This document shows, in pieces, positions 54,901-64,000 of a stretch of 64,000 bases of DNA (positions within the stretch are counted from its first letter, which is position 1; each line of letters opens with the position of its first letter). The DNA comes from Coix lacryma-jobi var. lacryma-jobi (taxonomy: Eukaryota > Streptophyta > Magnoliopsida > Poales > Poaceae): the NCBI GenBank assembly GCA_009763385.1, contig CM019823.1:27929668-27993667 (forward strand), given 5' to 3'. Below the pieces are notes generated by a model, which saw only the letters and a program-made list of their open reading frames with translations, was not told the origin of the DNA and made no database searches. The position numbers and the translations under genes were made by a program.

Positions 54901-57163
54901 GCATACATGATAGGAACTTAAGCTATTAATCAAAATTGAATTCTTGGATAATGAACTTTAAGTGGTTGAAATTTCTAATTGCTTGATGGCTGATAATATG
55001 CTTAATCTTAACATAGATGTAAAGAGCATACACTAAAAGGTAGACTACGTCCTCTAGCATCATTGAGGTCCCTCACAACCCCAGCATAAACTGAAGATTT
55101 TTTTTCAATAATAGTCTTGTTCGGTATAGGCATGACTTCTGCAGAAGGCAGGCCTGATGGAGCATGAAGACTGGAAGTTGATGGTGGCATTAAAGCAGGG
55201 CGAGCCAACCCACTGGTCGAGAGATTAGTGTTTCTCTTGGGCAATGTAGAAAGCCGGCTTAGACTCTGCAAGAAGTCTCTCTTCTCTTTCTGCCAGTCAT
55301 CCTACAGGAGACATAATATACAGTTATCGAACTGCAGAGTGAAATAACTGAAACAAATGGACCAAGACACAGCCTTAAAGCGTTAATGTCCATTGTGGCA
55401 ATGAAGAAAGTGTAGAAATATTAACTCCCTGAATGGTAAAAGTAAAGTGTTATTTACATTATACCAGATTAACCAACGTTGTTGTCAAAATGTAAAAGCC
55501 GTCCAAACACAAATCTAAATTCAGACGATTAAGAAACTTGAATAGCTCATCAAACATACACCAAGTTGATTCTGCAATTATTAGCCCTGATCAAATATTA
55601 ATTGAACAGAATAGATGTAAGAAGCAAACCAACCTCAAGAACTTGCATCATATAGTTGTTAAAACTCCTTAAGTTGTCCTTTTGAGCTTCTTGGATGGAT
55701 GAAACTATGGCCATTTCATGAAGCTGAAAACATACACTGTGTTTATACTCCGTGAAATTATGGCAAGTATCAAATCAGAGCGATAGTTAAATGTTCACCT
55801 GCTGCAAGTACTCCTCAACAGTAGTTGCTTCAGATGGAAAAACATCCTCAAAGGTTGTCTGCAAAACATCAAATTTGGCCAGATAAGATTTACATAAATT
55901 AGTTGTGCAGCAAGTGATATTTAGAAGCTGAAAATCTACAATAAAAGGCACATGTAGAAGCACAGCAGAAAATGGCATTTGAGTTCTTTTCTGATCAATA
56001 AGGCATCTATTTGGCAAATGTGCCACAACATACACATGCACATTAAGGTTTTACTGGAACCTAAATGGTGTGGAGGTCAATCTTAGAAAAATACTGTAGC
56101 ACCATAATACCATACAACTCATTGAGTATAAAGATCTAATTGAGTAGATCCTCAGTTACAGGGATGTGTTCTCTGTGATGTAATTGATGCACAAAACGCC
56201 AAGTGTCTTTTTTTCTTCACCAAAATGGCTGGAGAGGCATAAGGGCTGTGGCTATGTCTGATGACTTTATTTCTTTATTAGTAAATCATGTTCTGTATGA
56301 TAACTGATAAGGGAATAAAGGATGAGTCATCTTAATCTAATAAGTTAATAACTAGTATATGAGGGAACTAAGGGTTGATTGTCACATCACAATAAAAATA
56401 TGTGAAGATAGCCGCTTCCAGTACAACTAGATAGTCATTTAAATCATGACAATGCTTCTGTAAATTCCATATCCTATTCTGCTTCAGACAAACCTAAATC
56501 CTCTATTAAACCAAATCAATTGCTCAATTTTTCAACAGTGCTGAAACTAGTCATATCACTATATGAAATGTGGCCCTAAATGCACTATTTTCAGTGCAGT
56601 AGGCATGCTCATCCATTACCTTGAGTTCAAATGACTTGAGGTCCCTGGCGAGCTGCTCGGCATTGATCCCCTCGCGTGCTAGCAATCTGCATTAGTACAA
56701 CCCAAACCCTAAGTCCCCACAAAATTATAGAAGCGGCACTTGCAATTTAGGCAAAATAGAGAATGCACAGAAAGGCTCCCCAGCCTAATCAAGTGGGTTC
56801 CGGAGATTTATCTACCTGGTGGCAGAGAACGATTGGGACGGAGCCTCAGCGCGGATGGTCTTGGCCTTGAGCTTGGTGGAGAGCGCCTCGAGCTGGTCCA
56901 GGTTCCTCTGCAGGAGCCAGAAACGAACCCGTCAGGGGCGGAAGGGAACAAGTGTAGACTGCGCCGGCAGCGTCGAAGGGAGAGAAGCTGCGAGTAAGGA
57001 AAGGGGAACGGCGGCGGACGCGCACCTGAAGGGGAGGGAAGTGCGGGGTGGGCGCCGCCTGCTCGAGGAGCTTCGTGGAAGAGTGGAGAAGCCCCGTCCA
57101 GCCGCCCATCTCCGCGTCGCCCCCACCTCCACCGCCGCTGCCGCTGCCACCGACGCCGGCCAT
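48940..57163 (-). CDS. NUP93: Nuclear pore scaffold protein NUP93 (Nic96 family)
   Basis: Fifteen coding exons (minus order): 57163-57026, 56907-56816, 56686-56620, 55858-55799, 55723-55634, 55301-55032, 54809-54714, 54516-54385, 52649-52596, 52501-52418, 52022-51936, 51853-50951, 50183-50002, 49909-49618, 49017-48940. All are GT-AG and sum to 874 residues, near the ~860 usual in plants. A Gly-rich N-terminus precedes the conserved WTGLLHSSTKLLEQAAP. RNLDQLEAL and LLAREGINAEQLARDLKSFELK form a helical coiled segment. From ~250 on it is the all-helical Nic96 domain (WGHEKYILETINSHPAL, GRPGYDRKKLLLYAIICGCR). NUP93 builds the inner ring of the nuclear pore and anchors other nucleoporins. The start is the only ATG before WTGLLH in a good context. 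A SINE lies in intron 8. TGGGCT-type site II motifs near 57290 may mark a housekeeping promoter. Confidence 0.95.
53336..53516 (-). mobile_element. tRNA-derived SINE in NUP93 intron 8
   Basis: On the minus strand it begins with a tRNA-like head: GGTGCAAGTGGTAGAG (A box), then CCCAGGTTTGAGTCGC (B box). A conserved body follows (GCATTGCATAGGCGAGGGTA, CCTTCCCCAGACCCCGC) and a T-rich end. A 17-base target duplication, AAATGGCAGCA(A/G)ATGTA, flanks it at 53319-53335 and 53517-53533 with one mismatch. The body resembles grass SINEs of the maize ZmSINE2 kind (from memory). It inserted in the same orientation as the gene. Confidence 0.85.
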
Positions 57164-58378
57164 CACCGCCGGACTAGGAGGGTTTTCGCTCGTGGTTTCG
57201 GGGGCGGAGGCTTCCGGCGCGGCGCTCGAGCTGTGGGGTTTTTGCCTTTTCGGAGAAGCGGTGGAGCGTTCTGCTGAAATGGCTGCTGGGCTGGGCTGGG
57301 GTCACGCGCATCGATTGTAGCCAGCTTGGGCTGTGTATGGAGTTGGACTGTTGGACAATCTAATAGACGTACAACGTGCCTGGCGTAGGCCCATTTTAGC
57401 CCGCTGTACGACGGGTTTAGGCTCTTGCGGATTTGGAGAAAATTGTTGACTTGTTGTTATCTCCCTCCTAAAATAAGTGTTTTACCTTGCAGATTGTGGA
57501 GTCGATCAATCTTGAATTTAATTAAATTTATAAAAAAATATTTAACATTGTATATCTAAATAATTTTATTCTATAGAAATATATGATGTAATTAATCTAA
57601 TAATATTTATTTGATGTCATAAACATTAGTACTATTCATTTATATTCTTTTATATACTTAGTTAAACTCAAGACCAATTGACTTATTAAAATACGAAGAT
57701 GAACACAAACACTTATTTTGAGATGTAACAAGTACTAATAGCTTCTTACTTGCCATATGTTTCTCTAATTTCAGCATATTGACCCTATATATTCTTCCGT
57801 CTACAATTCAACCGATCGTAAACAGACCTACTGTAGCCGTGAGGAGGCTCGAGTCACCAAAGCTATGCGCATCCTGTTGTTATCAGCAAGATATAAACTT
57901 CAAATTCAATCTCCCTAGCAAATACAAAATCAGAAATTCAGGAATATTGCTCCAGCTTCCAATGCGTACATTTCACGGTTCATGAATCCATCAACTCTTC
58001 ACCAAAACTTCGGATTGAAAATTTCCATTGAATTGATAAGAACTGATTATGCAGGCAACAAGACTGTTACAATGGAAGGGGGTGTAGTGAAACGCTAGAG
58101 ATCTAAGCTTCCATTCAAATGAATCTAACATCAAATGCAGCTGCTTGAAGAGCAGGAAAGAAAACCTAATGTACAGAAGTAACTACTTCAACTCCCTCCC
58201 CAGCCTATACATGGTGTCTAGAAAAAATTACTCACATGACAATTGACAACAGGTAACTAACAAACGACTTTATCATTGCATGCCTTGTTTGCAAAGCAGC
58301 GTGCAGGTACCACCATGGAGTATTTCCCCCATGTTGAAGTCTCATTTTTTTTACCTGTAAATATTGATCCTTAGGATC
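57164..58378. other. Spacer between NUP93 and the kinase gene
   Basis: The first ~150 bases are GC-rich and should hold the NUP93 promoter. TGGGCTGGGCTGGGG at about 57289-57303 resembles site II elements. A decayed Stowaway spans about 57461-57732 (CTCCCTCCTAAAATAAGTGT ... ACACTTATTTTGAGA). The remainder should include the kinase 3' UTR. No gene seen. Confidence 0.55.
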
Positions 58379-61300
58379 TTACCGAGCACGGGCAGTGGCC
58401 GGTTGTTTCGAAGAGCGCCCGGACTTGTGCTTCCGATTTTGGTTCACCACTGCAGCAGGATCAACCAATGGTCCAGACCAAGTGGGCACAGCACCTTTCT
58501 CGTAGGTGAACACAGTGCTGAAGGAAGACGGGTCTGGAGGTTCGTATAGCGGGTCCATATGATTTGAAGTATCCAAAGGGACACCAACCGCACCATCTTG
58601 ATGTGGGGGAGGGAACTTTTCACTCTTGCTCTTAGCATTTGCATGAGTAATGAACCTTCTTTTCTGTAATAAAAATAAGAATAAGCACAAGTCAGTGATA
58701 CTGCAAAGTTTGTTTTATGTTAGTATGGGCTTCTTTTTGGACCATGGCTGACAAGACACAGAAGATGTGTTTTACAAATGTAGAGTTTATGTCAAAAACT
58801 GGGCGGGCTGAGATAAAGCAGTGGCTGCACCACCTCAGAGCATCGGACAAGTCCATCCTAATTCCTAAGCTTATATTATTAACCTCTAAAAAGACCAGCT
58901 CACAGTAACAAATTATACAAAAAGTAGCAAGTTCATTCAACATACATCGATATTTACTTGCAGTTCAGCATTGGCCTCTGGAGCTGGAACTGCCTTAGGT
59001 CGATCACGTGTTCTCGTCTTCTTCGCTCCATCACCATTAGCTCTACCACCAGCAGCTCTTAAACTGTTGAACATGGTAGACAAGTAAGGTAGCATCATGG
59101 TAGTGTATAAGTGCTCAACTGAACTGACATGAGACCACGAACAGGGAGATGGGTCATGGCCTCAAAGGGTAGCACTAGGATATTTGGCTAGTTGCAGATA
59201 TGGGGAGTGGGGACACACAATCAGTGAAAATTCGGTCAGAAAAATGAGGCAGTAGTTGTCTTTTGACTCAATTATGAGATCTAAAACATATTCAATAAAT
59301 TACAGAAATCCAGGAGTCTTTAGCACAATTATGCCACTAAAAGTTTGGCCACAGTTAGCACTAAATTTAACTAAACAGGTTTTTTGAGAGAAGAGGTACC
59401 TTTTGCTTTTGTATACACCATGTGTCCCTTTAGTCACATTCTCTCGTTTTCCCTTTTTTTTCAACTTACAATGACATAGGTATTAACACTAAAATACTAG
59501 AAAAGTTCTGGTCAATTTAAGCAGCTCACTTTTTAGCACTCATGTTTAACAGGAGCTGAAAGGAGGACGAAATGTCCTTTACATTTACTAAATCATGACG
59601 GTGTTGTTGTTCAACTTCTGTTTCAATGTTAATGACTCATGGTGACTAGAGTACCTGGATAGATCCCAAGGTCCTTTTCCAAATAGGCTAATAACATATT
59701 TGTTCTTTTCAGATACTAGACAAAGTTAGTGTTCACAAAACCTTCTAACAATGTGTGCTCAAATTCTTTTTCTTGCCAACAGTAAGCACTGCTAAGCATG
59801 GGACCCTACATTATCATACTAAGGTATTATTTCCACAGAAGTATCTTATATGAACAATTTCAAATATAAAAATGTAAAAATTGCATATTTTGTAGGTTAG
59901 TGAGGCAAATGCAGATGAAACAATTGTGGTTTCAGACCACAAGAAAAAACAAAAGATAAAATAGGAAGCATTCATAAAACCTAATTGATCTTGCTCATTT
60001 GTGATTTTTTTTTTTGGTTTTGTGTAAGGATAGTGATGTTACCCCCATGAAACACAATTATAGGCGGAAGTTGCTATGCTCATAGTGTCCATTTGTAGAT
60101 CAACAAGGTTTGTACTGCACACTCAAAGCAGATAAGTCTACGACACTGTGGAGCATCCTAACTAATGAAATAAGTGGCAAGATGACAAACCGTCTGGCTT
60201 CTTCGTCTCTTCGTTTTGCATCTATTTCTTTGCTTGGAGGATATTTTGGAAGACTCGACGGTTCGCATGCAAAAGGTTCAGTTGTAAAGAACTGCACACA
60301 TAGAAGTTAACATAAGCCATTAACAAACACCCAAAAAAATATGCTACAAAAATCAAATGTGTGAAAAGGATGGGAATTTGGATGTTATAATGCTATCATG
60401 TCAGGCGCTAGAAACCCTTACAATCTCTGCTAGCCTAGATTAATGTAGTATTATGTTGTTTCTGGAATTAACTATATGATTCTTTAGTCCCAATGGAATC
60501 GTGAGGAATTGAGAATCATGGTCTAAATTTCCTCATATTGCAGATAAACAAATTGAGTTGTTCTTTGGATATGCGATACACCTAAATTTTGACCAGCGGA
60601 AACATCGTTATGTGCCAGCAAAAGAAATATTCTCATTAACTTGTTAAACATTAAGTATTGTGTTCATGAAAATTGGTGAAGACCTCAACACAAATAAAGA
60701 ATTTCAAATGTTGTTGTCAAAAAAAATCAAATGTTTTGTCATTTGTGCCATCAAATGGGAATAGGATAGTGTGAAATGTAACCAACTTACATCGCTTCTT
60801 AATGCAGAAGTTGCTGTTAACCGATCTGCTGGATCAATTGCAAGTAGTGTCTCAATCAACTGCAATGCTGATTGTGGAAAATCCTTAAACGTCTCTCTTA
60901 TTCGCCTTTTGTACGGTTGCTGAGGCTTAAATATTGTAGCATGAGGCAGCTTTGACTTTTTCCAATATTCTTCTGTTGGTGAGCCACACAACTTAAATAT
61001 TTTATGCAGCTGTTCCACCTAAAAGTGGCAGACATGACAAGATCAGTGAAATATGGACGATAAATGCAGTTTCTATTCATCGGGTTGGATGGTATGGGCA
61101 ACATTAAGTGCACAAACAGTGCAACAGGTCACAATTGACTCGGATGCAGAAGACTGAACGCATAAGCATGAAAATTTTCAAAAGGAAAATGGACAGAAAG
61201 AATGGAAATGAATGGTGAAACATGTGGCAACTTAATCAGAGTTTCAAGGAAGATAAATTTTTCACGAGATATTGCTGGACAGACATTTTCTATGCTGGCA

Positions 61301-62818
61301 TGATGCAGTTGGAGTGGCTTGTTATACAACACAAACAACAGAGATGTTTCATAAAGAAATACACAAAATAATAAAAAAAGGAACCTTTTCTCCTGTGGTT
61401 TTTCTCAGTCCTCAAAAAGTACTATGCAAGGGTATTTTCGGGTTTCACCTGCTGCCTGGTATTGAACATGGGGTGTGGTGGATGGAATGGGAAGCAAACA
61501 TGTGTTCTATAACAGACTCAAAAGTAAAAATGGTTTTTTTTTTCCCTCGAAATCTATAACAGAACTACGCTCAATCCTGAACTGAGTCTGAGGCAGGCTA
61601 TTTTTCAGTGGAATGCAGCCAGATGTAGTAAAGCATGTCTAATTGGGATATCGTGAGCTTAAGAAAGTTATGCTAACCTCTGTTCGTCCTGGCATAATTG
61701 GCCTCCCAGCGAGCAACTCGGCCAGGATACACCCTGCGCTCCACAGGTCCACACCCACCCCGTAATCTGTTGCGCCGAGAAGCAGCTCGGGTGGTCGGTA
61801 CCATAGGGTCACCACCCGGCTCGTCATCGGCTGTTTCTGGTCTGGGTCGAAGAATGACGCGAGACCAAAATCTGCAATCTTGAGCATGCCATTGTTGTCC
61901 AAGAGCAGATTCGAGCCCTTGATGTCGCGGTGCAGCACGCCCCGGTCGTGGCAGTGCTCCAGACCCGACAGCAGCTGATGCATGTAGCACTTAACCTGCA
62001 TTCCATTCATGCGCGATGAGTGCGTGAAGCCGATGGCACCCAGCGGCGGATGCAGTGCCGGGGGGAGCGGTGGGGATCTCGGGGGACCTGTGGCTCAGTG
62101 AACTTGATTTCCGGGCTGGCGGCGAGGCCCGCGAGGTCGTGCTCCATGTACTCGAAGACGAGGTAGAGGCTGCAGGACATGCGGGAGGTGACGAGGCCGT
62201 CGAGCTTGACGACGTTGGGGTGGTCGAGGCGCCGGAGGATGAGGATCTCGCGGGCCATGAAGCGGACGCTCTCGGGCTCGAGGTTGTCGAAGCGCACCTT
62301 CTTGAGCGCCACGATCTTGCCGCTCACCGTGTCGCGCGCCTTGTACACGTTGCTGTACGTGCCCTGGCCGATCTGCCGGGCGGCGCAGCCCAGACCCAGA
62401 GAGATGCAAACGAAAGCTTTTGTCAGCTGAGCTCCCCAATGGCGGCGCCAGGAACCGCGGGCAGGGGAACGGGAGGGAATGGGAGGGCGCGCGAAAGTAC
62501 CTTGTCAATCTTCTCGAAGGAGTCGGCGCGGCGCGGGGTCCATCCGTCGATGGCCTCGCCGGCGACGGCGGAGAGCCAGGCGGGCCAGCCGGCGGCGACC
62601 TGCTCCCCGCGCGCCCTGTTGGCGAAGCTGGGGCCGGGGCCGGGGCCGCTGCGCGACGAGCGGGAGCGCCTCTCCCGCCGGGCCGGCTTCTCGGCTGGCG
62701 CCGCCGGCTGCTCGGCCTTCCCGGCGGCCTCCTGCGCCGCCGCGGGGGCCGGCGGTTCGGGCGGCTGCGGCGGGTGGTCGGGGCTGGGCGCGGAGGGGCG
62801 GCCGTGGACGCAGCCCAT
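58379..62818 (-). CDS. CDK-like serine/threonine kinase (At1g54610/IBS1 type)
   Basis: Seven coding exons (minus order): 62818-62501, 62372-62088, 61995-61678, 61018-60791, 60291-60191, 59057-58958, 58663-58379. All are GT-AG and sum to 544 residues. The N-terminus MGCVHGR is a myristoylation/palmitoylation signal, suggesting membrane attachment. A Pro/Ala/Arg-rich disordered stretch and the family block WPAWLSAVAGEAIDGW follow. The kinase domain (~103-390) has the Gly loop GQGTYSN, Lys130 (VALKKVRF), HRD (HRDIKGSN, Asp ~225), DFG (ADFGLASFF, Asp ~243) and a CDK-like activation loop (MTSRVVTLWYRPPE, Thr ~259 at the CDK T160 position). The cyclin-helix region reads EPESVRFMAREI, not PSTAIRE. 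The C-terminal tail (FFTTEPFACEPSSLPKYPPS; RDEEARR) is family-typical. The role is phosphorylation signalling; the substrate is unknown. A relative (IBS1) acts in plant priming and sterility responses (from memory). Confidence 0.93.
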
Positions 62819-64000
62819 GGGGGGTGTTGCTGGTCACCGGCGGCGCATGGAGCTGCGGGTGGGGAGTGGAGTGGAGTGGGCGCGAGGGAGTGTGGACCGG
62901 GGACGGGGAGGGGACCGAGACCGAGAGCCAGAGGAGAGTTGGCTGTGCCTTGCTGTGCCCGTGCTCCGGACTCCGGAGGAGGGTTTGACTCTCTCAGACT
63001 CTCAGCTGCTGAATGCTGATGGGTGATGGGTGGTGGTCTCTCTCTCGTTTTGTCTCGGTGTCCGTCCGGATCATGCCTCGCTCGCCTGGACATGAGGATG
63101 TGGATGTGGATGTGGATGTGCTCATGCGGCCATCGCCATGTGAGGCTAGAGTTAAAACATGGGCAGACTTTTTGCCTGGAACGGATGGATTACTTACCTA
63201 CATATTATAACTCTCTTTATCTAACAGAATATATAACTGTAGCAGCAAAAGAAATTTAAGTTTGACCATATTTTTAGTGAATACTATTCATATTTATAAA
63301 TCCAAATTAATTTGTTAAAAAAAGTACAATTCATAATAAAATTAATAGGATTTATTTGATATCATACATATTAATATATTTTTATCTATAATTAATGAAA
63401 CTTGAGATATTAAACTATGAAACTATGCTAGAATTATACTCCCTCCGTCCCTAAAAGAATGTCGTCGTGGGATGCGTGCCACAGGTTTGACTCAATTTAT
63501 AAAAAATACGTGCAACATTTAAATCTTCAAAAAAAATTGTTAAAAAACTAGATTCAAAGATCTTTCTAATGATACTAATTATATACCATAACTACTAATA
63601 TTTTTTAATATATAATTAGTCAAAATCGTTTCTCGGAAAGCGAAGCGACACTCTTTTAGGGACTGAGGGAGTATGTTAGAGCGAGTACTACTTATTTTCA
63701 AAATTTATATAGATAATAAAATAAATAAATTATTATTAAAGTATCTCTAGTGATAAATAAATCGAACAAGATAAATAAAATTTATATAAAATTTTTAAAT
63801 AAGACGAATAGTTAAATAAGAAGTCTGAATATATGAAATTACACTTTTAATCAGACAGGGAGAGTATATTTTATGTAACGGTACAGACCTTTAGCTTTGA
63901 CTAAAGATCTATTTGGTTCATCTATGTTAGGCAAAAAGTTGTTTGTGAGTTATGTGTTATAAAAATGATTATAAACCATCTGATTGAAATAACTATAAAG
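62819..64000. other. Kinase promoter region and distal spacer
   Basis: GC-rich 5' flank to about 63060, then four perfect GATGTG hexamers (63097-63120), then AT-rich sequence. A decayed Stowaway-like piece spans about 63240-63430 and a better one 63439-63671. A further degenerate piece ends near 63866 (GACAGGGAGAGTA). ORFs on the + strand at 62055-63026 are antisense shadows of the kinase exons. Confidence 0.55.
63439..63671. mobile_element. Stowaway-type MITE
   Basis: CTCCCTCCGTCCCTAAAAGA to CTTTTAGGGACTGAGGGAG, flanked by TA. Inner ends pair too (ATGTCGTCG / GCGACACT). No ORF. Confidence 0.82.

Noticed and set aside
62055..63026. 323-codon + strand ORF over the kinase exons
   Set aside because: Antisense shadow of GC-rich coding exons; the minus-strand kinase motifs and splice sites explain the sequence fully.

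Overview
This is a stretch of a plant nuclear genome, almost certainly a grass and probably a panicoid (PACMAD) one. Four spliced plant genes with GT-AG introns sit beside nested LTR retrotransposons and many small grass-type DNA transposons: Stowaway elements with CTCCCTCC ends and TA duplications, Tourist/Harbinger MITEs with TAA duplications, and CACTA elements of the TTTGCCGAGTGCC and TTTAGCCCCGG kinds. The species is inference; I cannot name it.

Positions 1-24637 are one nested retrotransposon block. The outer element is a Ty3/gypsy chromovirus of the Tekay/Del type on the + strand. Its 5' LTR is cut by the window edge; its 3' LTR is 20574-24637. It carries an extra ORF upstream of gag, then gag, protease, reverse transcriptase/RNase H, and an integrase with a C-terminal chromodomain. 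Its gag is split twice. A 4.04-kb solo LTR of a related subfamily (3335-7374, duplication GCCAC) lies in gag. A very young, pol-less copia element resembling a Sirevirus (7630-17077, minus strand, duplication GCAGC) lies just after the gag zinc knuckle. In-frame stops also break gag and pol. The extra ORF (1692-2300) is the most interesting object here. Its N-terminus closely resembles the histone H3 tail, with the equivalents of K4, K9, S10 and T11 kept, followed by a coiled coil and a strongly acidic tail. It belongs to an element whose integrase ends in a chromodomain.

Positions 24638-36980 hold no gene I can support. They contain layered MITEs, a 1.39-kb almost fully self-complementary Mutator-type foldback element (27940-29327, 9-bp duplication), a CACTA element (32090-33625), and a small local triplication (about 36056-36495) that keeps a copy of the site as it was before a Stowaway inserted.

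Positions 36984-62818 are the gene-rich part, with all four genes on the minus strand: a secreted class-3 lipase (10 exons, 358 aa), a CHY/CTCHY/RING-H2 E3 ubiquitin ligase (12 exons, 257 aa), the nucleoporin NUP93 (15 exons, 874 aa) and a CDK-like kinase with an N-terminal acylation signal (7 exons, 544 aa). All four reading frames close without frameshifts across the splice sites I chose. They look like unrelated neighbours, not a functional cluster. Introns and spacers hold Stowaway elements, a tRNA-derived SINE in NUP93 intron 8, and a CACTA element whose tRNA-like core was split by a Harbinger MITE (47123-47851).
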